Source of the DNA: Rhodoferax sp. U11-2br
Lineage (GTDB): Bacteria > Pseudomonadota > Gammaproteobacteria > Burkholderiales > Burkholderiaceae_C
Assembly (NCBI RefSeq): GCF_018619435.1
Contig: NZ_JAHFZF010000018.1
Span: forward strand, 25,618 to 89,617
DNA: 64,000 nucleotides
Reading direction: 5' to 3'
The translations under genes were made by a program, and so were the position numbers. Positions 21,874 to 31,121 of this stretch are shown one piece after another (position 1 is the first letter of the stretch; every line of letters starts with the position of its first letter). The notes under the pieces were generated by a model. That model was not told the DNA's origin, ran no database searches, and saw only the letters and a list, made by a program, of their open reading frames with translations.

Positions 21874-23160
21874 ATGACTGTTTTCGCCACTTCCACACGC
21901 ACACTGCTCGACGGGTTTGAGCAAAATTACCACGAAGTTGTGCACTACCTAGCCAGGCGGACCCATAACTTGGACGAAGCCCGCGCCCTGGCACACGATA
22001 CATGGCTGAGGATTGCCGAGCGCAAGCCGGGCCCCGATGCAGATGTACAGCTGGATGATCCGCGCGCCTATCTTTTCACCGTGGCACACAACCTTGCCAT
22101 GAGCCATTTTCAGCGAGGTAACTGGTTACGAGGTTATCTCCATGAGCAGACTCAGACCGAAAGCCTGTACCCCACACAAACGCCGGATGTGGCCGACGGC
22201 GCCATGTACCGTCAGGCCATCACAAGCGTTGAAGCGGTGTTACAGGCCATGCCCGAACGCGCCCGAGAGGTCTTGATTGCACACCGACTGCATGGAGAAA
22301 ACCAGGTCGATATCGCCAAACGGCTGGGGGTGTCAGTCAACACGGTAGAACGCGACATGATGCTGGCCAGCCGCCGCCTCGAAGCCGCATTACACGCTTG
22401 GCGCGGCACAGCGCCAGCGCCCGTCAACACGGGCGCTGGCAGCAGCCGACGCAGATCGTTGGCAGCGCTGCTGGGTATCTTCACCATCGGCACAACAGGC
22501 ACGGCACTGTGGCAGCACCTGCAACGCGAGGCCATGCGTTGGCAAACCGCACTGGCAACACCTCGCGGACGCTCGCTGCAGCAAGCACTTCCCGATGGCT
22601 CCCAGATCACACTGGACGCACACAGCAGACTGGAAGTGGCTTATTCAGCAGACAGGCGTGGTGTGCATCTGCTGCAAGGCGCTGCCTTTTTCGCCGTACA
22701 ACGCGATCCCTCCCGCCCGTTCACCGTGCATGCGCTTGATGTTGAAGTCAGGGTGCTGGGCACCCGTTTTGGGGTCGAGATTGAAAACCGCGACACCGTA
22801 CTCGTTCAGGTGGAATCGGGGCACGTGATGGTGCAGCTTGGGCCCAAAAGTTATGAGCTGTTTGCGGGACAGGGTCTGCGCCTTCGGCATGGCCATGCCA
22901 CAACCCTCGCTGCAGACAAGGCCTCCGCTTGGCGCCAAGGTGAGCTGAACTTCGACGCCAGGCCTCTGGCCGATGTGGTTGACAAAGTGGCCCGCTACGC
23001 ACCGTTCGAATTGCGAACAGCAGCATCCGCCAACGGGTTACAGATCAGCGGAAGCTTGCGGATTGCACAGGCCCACGACTGGCTGACCGCACTGCCGCGC
23101 GTGTTGCCAGTACAACTGATCAAACTGCCCAACGGCGGTTTAGAGGTTGCACTGCGATAA
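21874..23160 (+). CDS. FecI-type ECF sigma factor fused to a FecR-type membrane regulator
   Basis: One open frame of 428 aa joins two proteins that are normally separate. Residues 18-80 look like sigma region 2 (LARRTHNLDEARALAHDTWL and DPRAYLFTVAHNLAMSHFQR), and 118-172 like sigma region 4, with the helix-turn-helix QVDIAKRLGVSVNTVERDMM. A short basic linker leads to one transmembrane helix (about 195-213). The periplasmic FecR part follows (LPDGSQITLDAHSRLEVAYS, GAAFFAVQRDPSRPFTVHA, VRVLGTRFGV). Residues about 355-428 resemble the STN-like C-terminal domain of FecR. The cytoplasmic DUF4880 anti-sigma domain usual in FecR is not visible. The TonB receptor with signalling domain 88 bases downstream should be its partner and target. 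A hybrid of this kind is known from Pseudomonas putida IutY. Confidence 0.9.
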   Translation: MTVFATSTRTLLDGFEQNYHEVVHYLARRTHNLDEARALAHDTWLRIAERKPGPDADVQLDDPRAYLFTVAHNLAMSHFQRGNWLRGYLHEQTQTESLYPTQTPDVADGAMYRQAITSVEAVLQAMPERAREVLIAHRLHGENQVDIAKRLGVSVNTVERDMMLASRRLEAALHAWRGTAPAPVNTGAGSSRRRSLAALLGIFTIGTTGTALWQHLQREAMRWQTALATPRGRSLQQALPDGSQITLDAHSRLEVAYSADRRGVHLLQGAAFFAVQRDPSRPFTVHALDVEVRVLGTRFGVEIENRDTVLVQVESGHVMVQLGPKSYELFAGQGLRLRHGHATTLAADKASAWRQGELNFDARPLADVVDKVARYAPFELRTAASANGLQISGSLRIAQAHDWLTALPRVLPVQLIKLPNGGLEVALR

Positions 23161-23248
23161 CTCAGTTCATTGATTGAAAGCTTTCAGGGTTTTGGGAATT
23201 CATTGGTCTTAGAGGTTGTGAGTACACCAACCTGAAAGACACTAACAC

Positions 23249-25615
23249 ATGAGAAAACACCTTCCGTCCCGCCGCACCACCTTGGCACATGCCGCCGCCG
23301 CACTCGGCCTGGCGCTCTCAATGCAAGCCGCGCTGGCGCAAAACGTTTCGTTCAACATCCCGGCACAGCCTCTGGCCACGGCTTTGGCCGCATTTGCACA
23401 GCAAAGCGGACTGCAACTGGCCTTCCCTCCCGAGCTGGTGCAAGGCAAACAGGCCCATGCCGTGAGTGGCACCCACAACGTCAAACAGGCTTTGGCCCAA
23501 CTGCTGCGTGGCAGTGGCCTGGACGGCCAGGTGGTTGGCAAGACCTTGACAGTTGAGCCTGTCACCATCGCCGCAGGCACCCTGGCCGCTGTCACCGTCA
23601 CTGCCAACCAACTGGGCGAAATCACCGAGGGAACAGGCAGCTACACACCCGGCGCCATCGCCACCGCGACCCGACTGGTGCTGACCCCGCGTGAGACACC
23701 TCAATCGATCAGTGTTGTGACCCGCCAGGAGATGAACGACTTCAACCTGACCTCAATCGACGCGGTGATGGCACACACACCCGGCGTCAGCATCGTCACC
23801 TACGACAGCGAACGCACCGAGTATTACGCGCGCGGCTTCGCCATCCAGAACTTCCAGTACGACGGCATCCCGATGCAACGGGATTCATCCTACTCAGCGG
23901 GAAACACACTCACCGACATGGTCATCTACGACCGCGTCGAGGTGCTCAAGGGCGCCACCGGCCTGCTCACCGGCAGCGGCGACCCGGGTGCAACGATCAA
24001 CATGATCCGCAAAAAGCCAACCAAGAAATTCCAGGGTGAAGTGAGCCTGGGCGCCAGCTCCTGGGACAGCTACCGCGGCCAGCTTGATGTCAGCGGCGCG
24101 CTGAACCCAGCAGGCACTTTGCGCGGTCGTGCCGTGGCGGCCTACCAAGACAAACACTCGCAGCTCGACGGTTATGAACGCAAGACCTCAACCTTCTATG
24201 GCGTGCTCGAAGCCGACCTCAGCCCCTCAACCCTGCTCACCCTCGGCGCCGACTACCAGGACAACACCCCGACGCGCTCGACCTGGGGCGGCATTCCGAT
24301 CTACGACAGCAATGGCAACTTCAACGCTATGCCGCGTTCCTTCAACAATGGCGCCAATTGGAGCAGTTGGGAACAATACACGCGCACCGCTTTCGCCACG
24401 CTGGAACACACCTTCGACAACGACTGGCTGCTCAAAGCCCAGTTCAACCACCAGATCAACGGCTACAACGCACCACTCGGTGCTGCGGCAAGCGGCTACC
24501 CCAATCCTGCCGACGGCAGCGGCGTCTCCACCTGGGAAGGCAAGTATGTCGGCAAGACCGTGGGCGATGCCCTGGACGTGTATGCCAGCGGGCCATTTGA
24601 GCTGCTCGGGCGCACGCACGAACTGGTGCTTGGTGGCAGCCTGTCGGAACGCACCTGGACCAATCAGGGCTACTGGGCGGGCAATACCAGCCTGAGCGAC
24701 TATGACGGCTGGAACGGCAACCTTGCCGAGCCTGACTGGGACAACCTGCCAGCAGCCAACAGATACACCAATCGGGAAGTCACCCGTGAGAGCGGGCTCT
24801 ACACCACGGCCCGCTTCAACCTGCGCGACGACCTCAAACTGATCGCCGGCAGCCGCGTGCAAAACTACAAAAACGAAACAACCGAGAGATCAGGCGTCAT
24901 CGTGCCCTACCTCGGCGCCGTTTATGACCTGAACACGCAGTATTCCCTCTACGCCAGCTACACCAGCATCTACAAGCCGCAGAGCCAGCAAGATATCAAC
25001 GGCAAAACGCTTGATCCGCTCGAAGGCCTGAACTACGAGGTCGGCATCAAGAGCAGCTTTTTTGACAGCCGCCTCAACGCCAGTGCCGCCGTCTTTTTGC
25101 TGGACCAGGACAACTATGCCAATGCCACCAGCAACTTGACGCCCAGTGGCGACACCGCCTATGAGTCCATGAACGGTGTGCGCACCAAGGGTTTCGAAGT
25201 GGAGGTTTCCGGCGAGTTGACACCACAATGGCAGATCCACGCGGGGTTCAACCACAAGATCTCCCGCCAGCAAGGAGAAAAGATAGCGACGTTGACCCCG
25301 GAAAACCAGTTCACCCTGAACGCCACCTACAAGCCCAAGCACCTGCCCGGTCTGACCCTGGGTGGTGGTGCCCGCTGGCAAGACAAAACCTGGGGCGACG
25401 TCAGCCATCCCACGCTGGGCACCGTCAAACACACTGTTGACAGCTACTGGTTGCTCGATGCCATGGCCAGCTACCAGATCGACAAGAACCTCTCGGTCAA
25501 CCTGAATGTCAGCAATCTGCTCGACAAGAAGTACTACACCATTTTCAACTGGTACAGCACCTACACCTGGGGTGAGCCGCGCAACGTCAGCATCAACATG
25601 AGCTACAAGTTCTGA
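23249..25615 (+). CDS. TonB-dependent siderophore receptor with N-terminal signalling domain
   Basis: Outer-membrane receptor for a ferric siderophore that can also signal its own occupancy. 788 aa: signal peptide 1-30 (cleavage after ALA), STN signalling domain 33-105 (FNIPAQPLATALAAFAQQSG and ALAQLLRGSGL), TonB-box region near LAAVTVTA (112-119), plug 145-250 (RETPQSISVVTRQEMND; VEVLKGATGLLTGSGDPGA), then a beta-barrel ending in NMSYKF with the terminal Phe of outer-membrane proteins. The pattern is that of the TonB siderophore receptor subfamily (FpvA, FoxA, coprogen-like); the ligand is unknown. The STN domain should contact the FecR-like part encoded just upstream. No siderophore synthesis genes are in the window, so a xenosiderophore is plausible. 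Confidence 0.93.
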   Translation: MRKHLPSRRTTLAHAAAALGLALSMQAALAQNVSFNIPAQPLATALAAFAQQSGLQLAFPPELVQGKQAHAVSGTHNVKQALAQLLRGSGLDGQVVGKTLTVEPVTIAAGTLAAVTVTANQLGEITEGTGSYTPGAIATATRLVLTPRETPQSISVVTRQEMNDFNLTSIDAVMAHTPGVSIVTYDSERTEYYARGFAIQNFQYDGIPMQRDSSYSAGNTLTDMVIYDRVEVLKGATGLLTGSGDPGATINMIRKKPTKKFQGEVSLGASSWDSYRGQLDVSGALNPAGTLRGRAVAAYQDKHSQLDGYERKTSTFYGVLEADLSPSTLLTLGADYQDNTPTRSTWGGIPIYDSNGNFNAMPRSFNNGANWSSWEQYTRTAFATLEHTFDNDWLLKAQFNHQINGYNAPLGAAASGYPNPADGSGVSTWEGKYVGKTVGDALDVYASGPFELLGRTHELVLGGSLSERTWTNQGYWAGNTSLSDYDGWNGNLAEPDWDNLPAANRYTNREVTRESGLYTTARFNLRDDLKLIAGSRVQNYKNETTERSGVIVPYLGAVYDLNTQYSLYASYTSIYKPQSQQDINGKTLDPLEGLNYEVGIKSSFFDSRLNASAAVFLLDQDNYANATSNLTPSGDTAYESMNGVRTKGFEVEVSGELTPQWQIHAGFNHKISRQQGEKIATLTPENQFTLNATYKPKHLPGLTLGGGARWQDKTWGDVSHPTLGTVKHTVDSYWLLDAMASYQIDKNLSVNLNVSNLLDKKYYTIFNWYSTYTWGEPRNVSINMSYKF

Positions 25616-25677
25616 GATCGCATCGGGGCAGGTCGTTGCCGATCTGCCCCTGGTGCCTGCGCCAGGTCTAAGCCCCT

Positions 25678-26457
25678 TCAGCCCCGCCCGGCGCCACTCG
25701 CATGCAGGCAAATGGCGGCGGCGGCGGCCACGTTCAGCGACTCCTCACCGCCCGGCTGGGCGATACGGATGTGCTGTGCTGCGCGATCCTCCAGAGCGGG
25801 CGATACCCCCTGCCCTTCGTGGCCCATGACCCAAGCGCAGGGCCAGGGCAGATCGGCCTGATGCAGATAAGACCCCTGGTGGGAACTGGTGACCAGCAGG
25901 GGCAAGCTCAGTGCCCCAAGCGCATCGGGGGTCACACCCTCGACCAGGCGCAGGTCAAAATGGGCGCCCATGCCGGCACGCAGTACTTTTGGACTCCACA
26001 AGGCCGCCGTCCCTTTGAGGGCGATGATCTGCTTGAAACCAAAAGCACCCGCGCTGCGCAAGATAGAACCCACATTGCCCGCGTCCTGAACTCTGTCCAG
26101 AATCACACTGGCCATCTGAGCCTCGATTAAAGCCACTGGCGGCAAGTCAAACACAAAGCCCATGCGTGCGGGCGACTCCAGCGCGCTCAGGCCGTCATAC
26201 AGCGCATCAGGAATCACTATGTTTTTTGCAGCTGCTTGCCCATATTTATCAAGGGCTAGGGGCCAAAAAGACTCTGAAAAAATGCCAATCACCGGGCGCA
26301 CACCGCGCAGCAAGGCGGCACGCACCAAATGGTCTCCCTCCGCCCAAAAGCGACTGAATTTGCGGTAATCGGTGCTGCCATGCGCCAGGCGTTTGACTTC
26401 CTTGAGCAAGGGGTTGTCGCGTGAGCTGATCAGCAAAGGGGGATTCGAAGAGGTCAT
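25678..26457 (-). CDS. TrmH-family (SpoU) RNA 2'-O-methyltransferase
   Basis: SAM-dependent ribose methyltransferase of tRNA or rRNA. 259 aa with the SpoU knot motifs DRVQDAGNVGSILRSAGAFG, VMGHEGQGVS and ESLNVAAAAAICL. An N-terminal RNA-binding region begins ISSRDNPLLKEVKRLAHG. The ATG at 26457 overlaps the rnhB stop by one base (TGATG); a GTG one codon earlier is also possible. An AT-rich copy of the interspersed repeat lies inside the gene (26213-26270) and encodes about SESFWPLALDKYGQAAAKNI without breaking the frame. The exact nucleotide target is unknown. Confidence 0.88.
   Translation of the reverse strand: MTSSNPPLLISSRDNPLLKEVKRLAHGSTDYRKFSRFWAEGDHLVRAALLRGVRPVIGIFSESFWPLALDKYGQAAAKNIVIPDALYDGLSALESPARMGFVFDLPPVALIEAQMASVILDRVQDAGNVGSILRSAGAFGFKQIIALKGTAALWSPKVLRAGMGAHFDLRLVEGVTPDALGALSLPLLVTSSHQGSYLHQADLPWPCAWVMGHEGQGVSPALEDRAAQHIRIAQPGGEESLNVAAAAAICLHASGAGRG
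26213..26270 (+). repeat. Interspersed AT-rich repeat inside the TrmH-family gene
   Basis: GCAGCTGCTTGCCCATATTT then ATCAAGGGCTAGGGGCCAAA lies within the coding sequence, antisense to it, and keeps the frame. Confidence 0.75.
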
Positions 26458-27134
26458 CACAACAAAGCATCCGTGGCCAAGGGTTCACGCGGATCAAGAT
26501 GGCTGGGGGGGGCCACCCGCACGTCGATACACCCTGCCCCAACGGCCAGTACCTCACGCACTGGCGCAAAACTCTTGCGATGTAGCGGGCAAGCCCCATG
26601 GCTTTGCAAGGCCGTCAGATGTTGCGCCGTGCCATACCCCTTGTGCTGAGCAAAGCCGTAAGCCGGATAACTGAGTTCAACATCCGCACACCAGCGGTCC
26701 CGCGTGACCTTGGCCAGGATTGAGGCCGCCGAAATCGCGGCAATCAGCGAGTCACCCTTGACGATGGCTTCACAACGCATCGGCAACACCGGCAGGCGGT
26801 TGCCATCCACCAGCACCAGCTTGGGTGGCAGACGCAGGCCCAGCACCGCACGGCGCATCGCCAGCAACGTGGCCTGCAGGATGTTGAGCTGGTCGATCTC
26901 CTCCACTGTGGCCTGGGCCACGGCAAAACACAGAGCCTTGGCACGAATCTCGTCATACAGCTGGTCACGCTTGAGCGCGGTGAGCTGTTTGGAGTCGGCC
27001 AGCCCGGCGATCGGATGTTGATCGTCCAAAATCACGGCGGCGGCCATCACTGGCCCGGCCAGCGGGCCACGGCCGGCCTCGTCGACACCGGCAACCAGAC
27101 CCTGGGCCTCCCATTGCAGAGCAACTTGTTGCAT
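26457..27134 (-). CDS. rnhB: Ribonuclease HII
   Basis: Cleaves RNA in RNA-DNA hybrids and removes misincorporated ribonucleotides. Motifs: [14 protein letters not shown] (catalytic Asp and Glu), [11 protein letters not shown], and the later acidic region ([26 protein letters not shown]). I choose ATG 27134 ([20 protein letters not shown]), which has AGGA five bases upstream; an ATG at 27188 would add 18 residues and overlap lpxB. Length 225 aa. The C-terminal tail after [10 protein letters not shown] is longer than in E. coli (198 aa). The order lpxB-rnhB-trmH is conserved in relatives. Confidence 0.93.
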   Translation of the reverse strand: MQQVALQWEAQGLVAGVDEAGRGPLAGPVMAAAVILDDQHPIAGLADSKQLTALKRDQLYDEIRAKALCFAVAQATVEEIDQLNILQATLLAMRRAVLGLRLPPKLVLVDGNRLPVLPMRCEAIVKGDSLIAAISAASILAKVTRDRWCADVELSYPAYGFAQHKGYGTAQHLTALQSHGACPLHRKSFAPVREVLAVGAGCIDVRVAPPSHLDPREPLATDALL

Positions 27135-27165
27135 GCTGTCCTGCGCAGCGCGGCGCGGTCTGGGT

Positions 27166-28308
27166 TTAGAGGATGCTGGCGATGGCATGGGCGGCAAGCG
27201 TGGGTGTGTCGCGCTGCAACTCGGCATGCAGCGCGCTAAAGCGGTTTTCAAGGCGCTGGATTGTCGCAGGCGCATGGGCTACGGCGTCGAGCCAGGTCAA
27301 AACTTCTTTGGCCAAGGCCTGCGGTGTGGCGGCGTCCTGCAGCAACTCGGGCACCACAAACTCGCGACACAGGATGTTGGGCAGGCCTACCCAGGGTTGC
27401 AGCTTCTTGCGCCGCATGATCTGCCAGGACATCGCACCCATGCGATAAGCAATCACCATCGGGCGCTTGAACAAAGCCGCTTCCAGCGTGGCGGTGCCAC
27501 TGGCGATCAAGGTGACATCACAGGCAGCCAACACCGCGTGAGACTGCCCGCGCACCACTTTCAAGGCCTGGCCCAACCCGCTGGCCGCTGCCGCGGCTTC
27601 GATGCGTTGTTGCAAGGCGGGTATCGCGGGAACTACAAATTGTGTAGCTGGTTGCGCTTGTTTAATAAGGGCTGCAGCCTGAAAGAACACATCCACCAGA
27701 TGGCGCACCTCGGACTCACGGCTACCCGGCAGAATCGCCACCACCCTGCCCTCAGCTGCCAGCCCGAGCTTGGCGCGAGCTTGCGCACGGTCTGGCTGCA
27801 TCGGAATCACCTGGGCCAGCGGATGGCCGACATAGGTGGCGGCGATACCGTGGCTGGCCAGCAATTCAGGCTCAAACGGAAAAATGCACAAGACGTGGTC
27901 GACGCTGCGTTTGATCTTTTCCAGCCGCTCAGGCCGCCAGGCCCAAACTGAGGGGCAAACAAAATGCACCGTCTTGATGCCTTGTGCGCGCAGGTCCGCT
28001 TCCAAGTCCAGATTGAAATCGGGGGCGTCGACACCAATGAACACCTCGGGCGGATTGGCCAGCAGGCGCTGTTTAAGCTGTTTGCGGATGCCCACAATCT
28101 CGCGGTACCGGCGCAACACCTCCCAGCCAAAACCGTGCACCGACAGTTTGTCGTGTGGCCACCAGGCCTCAAACCCGCGCTGCGCCATCTGCGGGCCACC
28201 AATACCCATGCTGTGTAAATCGGGCCAACGCGCGCGCAGGCCGTCCAGCAACAAACCCGCCAGCAGGTCGCCAGAGGTTTCACCCGCCACCAGCGCCGCG
28301 TTGTTCAT
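27166..28308 (-). CDS. lpxB: Lipid-A-disaccharide synthase
   Basis: Glycosyltransferase joining UDP-2,3-diacylglucosamine and lipid X, a membrane-peripheral step of lipid A synthesis. I start at ATG 28308 ([20 protein letters not shown]), the conserved LpxB opening; a TTG start overlapping lpxA is less likely. Other motifs: [41 protein letters not shown] and [20 protein letters not shown]. 380 aa, typical. A copy of the interspersed repeat (about 27631-27683) encodes part of [19 protein letters not shown]. Follows lpxA, precedes rnhB. Confidence 0.96.
   Translation of the reverse strand: MNNAALVAGETSGDLLAGLLLDGLRARWPDLHSMGIGGPQMAQRGFEAWWPHDKLSVHGFGWEVLRRYREIVGIRKQLKQRLLANPPEVFIGVDAPDFNLDLEADLRAQGIKTVHFVCPSVWAWRPERLEKIKRSVDHVLCIFPFEPELLASHGIAATYVGHPLAQVIPMQPDRAQARAKLGLAAEGRVVAILPGSRESEVRHLVDVFFQAAALIKQAQPATQFVVPAIPALQQRIEAAAAASGLGQALKVVRGQSHAVLAACDVTLIASGTATLEAALFKRPMVIAYRMGAMSWQIMRRKKLQPWVGLPNILCREFVVPELLQDAATPQALAKEVLTWLDAVAHAPATIQRLENRFSALHAELQRDTPTLAAHAIASIL
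27631..27683 (+). repeat. Interspersed AT-rich repeat inside lpxB
   Basis: AACTACAAATTGTGTAGCTG then GTTGCGCTTGTTTAATAAGG and GCTGCAGCCTG; divergent but recognisable; frame kept. Confidence 0.65.
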
Positions 28309-28324
28309 GAACGGAGCTACCTGG

Positions 28325-29119
28325 CTAGCGCACAATGCCGCGCTGGGGTGATGATTGCTTCAAAAATGACAGCATCATCTCCACGTCTGACAAGGCCTCT
28401 GGGTGGTTTTCACTTAAGCCGGCGATGCGCTCCATGGCCGCCTGCAAGGTCAGATCGTCACGGTACAACGCCTTGTGCATGGCTTTGACGGCCGAGATGC
28501 GATCTGGCGAGAAACCACGGCGGCGCAGGCCTTCAAAGTTCATCGAACGTGCCGCAGCAGGTTGGCCCTGGCACATCACAAACGGTGGCAGGTCGGCAAA
28601 CAGCAGGGTGCACATCGCTGTCATGCTGTGGGCACCGATGCGCACAAACTGGTGCACCACGGTAAAGCCACCAAAAATAGCCCAGTCACCGACATGCACG
28701 TGGCCAGCCAGCTGGGTGTTGTTGGCAAAAATCGTGTTGTTGCCCACCTGGCAATCGTGGGCCAGGTGCACATAGGCCATCAGCCAGTTGTCGTCACCGA
28801 CACGGGTCACACCCAGATCACCGGGCGAACCGATGTTGAAGGTGCAAAACTCGCGGATGGTGTTGCGGTCACCAATGACCAGCTCGCACGGCTCACCCGC
28901 GTACTTCTTGTCCTGCGGTATCGCACCAAGTGAGGCGAACTGGAAGATCCGGTTGTCGCGCCCGATGGTGGTGTGGCCCTCGATCACCACATGCGGGCCC
29001 ACCGTGGTGCCCGCAGCAATCTTGACGTGGGGTCCAATCACACTGTAGGGCCCGACACTGACCGAGCTGTCAAGCTCGGCCGCCGGGTCCACGATGGCGG
29101 TGGCGTGGATGGTGGTCAT
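28325..29119 (-). CDS. lpxA: UDP-N-acetylglucosamine acyltransferase
   Basis: First step of lipid A synthesis: transfers 3-hydroxyacyl from ACP to UDP-GlcNAc. 264 aa with a left-handed beta-helix of hexapeptide repeats ([20 protein letters not shown] onward). Conserved segments include [14 protein letters not shown], the catalytic-histidine region ([13 protein letters not shown]) and [16 protein letters not shown] near the C-terminal helical part. ATG 29119. Ten bases after fabZ. Confidence 0.97.
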   Translation of the reverse strand: MTTIHATAIVDPAAELDSSVSVGPYSVIGPHVKIAAGTTVGPHVVIEGHTTIGRDNRIFQFASLGAIPQDKKYAGEPCELVIGDRNTIREFCTFNIGSPGDLGVTRVGDDNWLMAYVHLAHDCQVGNNTIFANNTQLAGHVHVGDWAIFGGFTVVHQFVRIGAHSMTAMCTLLFADLPPFVMCQGQPAAARSMNFEGLRRRGFSPDRISAVKAMHKALYRDDLTLQAAMERIAGLSENHPEALSDVEMMLSFLKQSSPQRGIVR

Positions 29120-29129
29120 AGTGTTGTCT

Positions 29130-29567
29130 TCAGCTCACTTTGCGCATGGCGCAGGTCAACTCGGCTTCAACCGCCAAGTCGCCATCCACTTCCGCGCGGG
29201 CTTTGAATTTGAAAATGCCGGCTTTCATGCGCAGCAGTTCCACCGACAAAATCAGCTGGTCACCCGGCTCCACCGGTTGTTTAAAACGTGCACCGTCGAT
29301 GCCGGCAAAGTAATAGACCATGTCGTCGGTCGGCGAGGTGTCCAGCGCATCAAAGGCCAACAAAGCGGCGGCCTGCGCCAAGGCTTCGAGCATCAGCACA
29401 CCCGGCATCACCGGGCGGTGGGGGAAATGGCCTTCAAAAAAGGGTTCGTTGATGGTGACATTTTTCAGGGCCTTGATGGTTTTGCCCTTGTCGATCTCGA
29501 GCACGCGGTCCACCAGCAAAAACGGGTATCGGTGGGGCAACTGCTTGAGAATTTGATGGATATCCAT
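29130..29567 (-). CDS. fabZ: 3-hydroxyacyl-ACP dehydratase FabZ
   Basis: Dehydrates 3-hydroxyacyl-ACP in fatty acid elongation; cytoplasmic hot-dog-fold enzyme. 145 aa. The active-site region [20 protein letters not shown] holds the catalytic His and Glu. The N-terminus [20 protein letters not shown] is typical. It lies between lpxD and lpxA, the standard order, so hydroxyacyl-ACP supply to fatty acids and lipid A is encoded together. Confidence 0.97.
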   Translation of the reverse strand: MDIHQILKQLPHRYPFLLVDRVLEIDKGKTIKALKNVTINEPFFEGHFPHRPVMPGVLMLEALAQAAALLAFDALDTSPTDDMVYYFAGIDGARFKQPVEPGDQLILSVELLRMKAGIFKFKARAEVDGDLAVEAELTCAMRKVS

Positions 29568-29582
29568 GATATCTGACCTTGT

Positions 29583-30584
29583 TTACAAATTGGAAGAAGG
29601 GTTGGGAGCCAGCACCTTGACCTGGGCTTCCAGCGCACGGATGCGCTCGCGCAGGCTGGCCAGCTGTTTGACTGACGCGGCGTTTTTTTCCCACGCGGCA
29701 TTGTCGTCAATGGGGAACATGCCCGTGTAATGACCAGGCTTGAGAATCGAGCGGGTGGCCACCGAGGCCGCCGAGATATGGACCCCATCAGCCAGTGTCA
29801 GATGGCCGAGCACCACCGCGCCACCCCCCACGGTGCAATGGGCACCAATGTGGGCACTGCCCGCCACACCGGCACAACCCGCCATGGCTGTGTGCTGGCC
29901 AACAACCACGTTGTGGCCGATCTGGACCAGGTTGTCAAGCTTGACGCCGTCTTCAATCACCGTATCCGCCAGCGCTCCGCGGTCAATGCAGCTGTTGGCA
30001 CCGATTTCGACGTCGTTGCCAATACACACGTTGCCGAGTTGTTCAATCTTGACCCAGGTGCCGTTGTCAGGCGCAAAACCAAAACCATCGGCACCAATCA
30101 CTACGCCAGGGTGCAGCAGGCAGCGTTCACCAATGTGACAGTTCTCGCTGACGGTCACACGTGACTTCAAGACGGTATCTGCACCAATACTGGCCCCGGC
30201 CTCCACCACACACAAGGCACCAATCTGTGCACTGGGGTGAATGATGGCCTCTGGGTCGATCACCGCAGACGGGTGGATCAACGGAGTTTCCCGTCGCGGC
30301 AGGCTGGCCTTCCAGAGTTGGGTGGCACGGGCAAAATACAGATAAGGGTTGTCGGTCACGATGCAGTCACCCCGTGCCTGCGCCAGGGTCTGCATCTGCG
30401 GACCCACAATGACACACCCTGCCTTGGAGACAGCGAGTTGTTGCTGGTATTTGGGATGGCTGAGAAAACTCAGCTGCGCTGGCTGCGCTGTTTCCAGCGG
30501 CGCCAGGCCTTCGATCAAGCGATCAGCATCTCCGAACAACACACCACCCAGTGCCTCAACGAGGGTTCCCGCACGCAAAGCCAC
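29583..30584 (-). CDS. lpxD: UDP-3-O-(3-hydroxyacyl)glucosamine N-acyltransferase
   Basis: Third step of lipid A synthesis, adding the second hydroxyacyl chain. I prefer GTG 30584, giving [20 protein letters not shown] with AAAGG well placed; a TTG at 30593 is also in frame. The uridine-binding N-terminal domain is followed by hexapeptide repeats ([20 protein letters not shown]) and [17 protein letters not shown]. The general-base His is expected in [13 protein letters not shown]. 333 aa. Confidence 0.95.
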   Translation of the reverse strand: MALRAGTLVEALGGVLFGDADRLIEGLAPLETAQPAQLSFLSHPKYQQQLAVSKAGCVIVGPQMQTLAQARGDCIVTDNPYLYFARATQLWKASLPRRETPLIHPSAVIDPEAIIHPSAQIGALCVVEAGASIGADTVLKSRVTVSENCHIGERCLLHPGVVIGADGFGFAPDNGTWVKIEQLGNVCIGNDVEIGANSCIDRGALADTVIEDGVKLDNLVQIGHNVVVGQHTAMAGCAGVAGSAHIGAHCTVGGGAVVLGHLTLADGVHISAASVATRSILKPGHYTGMFPIDDNAAWEKNAASVKQLASLRERIRALEAQVKVLAPNPSSNL

Positions 30585-30605
30585 TGCGGCCAACCTTTCG
30601 CTCGG

Positions 30606-31121
30606 TTACTTGACAGGTGTGGCGGCGTTGAGCGCCTTGATGACTTTGTCGGTCATGTCGATCTTGGGGTTCACGTAGACCGCGTCCTGGAAAATGATGT
30701 CGTATTTTTCAGCGGCAGCGATGTCCTTGATGGCCTTGTTGGCGCGTGCAATCACCTGCTGCAACTCCTCATTCTTGCGCGCGTTCAGGTCTTCCTGGAA
30801 CTCACGGCGTTTCCGCTGGAAGTCTCGGTCTTGCTCAAGCAGTTGTTTCTGGCGGGTGACACGCTGCACCTCTGGCAAGGTGGGGGCCTCACGCTCAAAC
30901 TTGTCGGCCGAACTCTTGATGCTGGCACCCAGATCGGTCAACTCTTTTTCACGTTTGGAAAATTCCTGCTCCAACTTGGTCTGGGCGGCTTTAGCTGTGG
31001 CTGCCTCCTTGAGCACTCGGTCTGTGCTGACAAAACCAATTTTGACTTCCTCAGCCTGCGCCGAAGCCAAACACAAACCACCTACCAGCACCAAGGCCAG
31101 CTGACGTACATATTGATTCAT
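30606..31121 (-). CDS. ompH: Periplasmic chaperone OmpH/Skp
   Basis: Holds unfolded outer-membrane proteins on their way to the BAM complex. 171 aa with a signal peptide (MNQYVRQLALVLVGGLCLAS, cleavage near SAQA) and long charged helices (about 40-130) rich in Lys, Glu and Gln, typical of Skp tentacles. Its ATG overlaps the bamA stop (TAATG), giving translational coupling. Confidence 0.93.
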   Translation of the reverse strand: MNQYVRQLALVLVGGLCLASAQAEEVKIGFVSTDRVLKEAATAKAAQTKLEQEFSKREKELTDLGASIKSSADKFEREAPTLPEVQRVTRQKQLLEQDRDFQRKRREFQEDLNARKNEELQQVIARANKAIKDIAAAEKYDIIFQDAVYVNPKIDMTDKVIKALNAATPVK

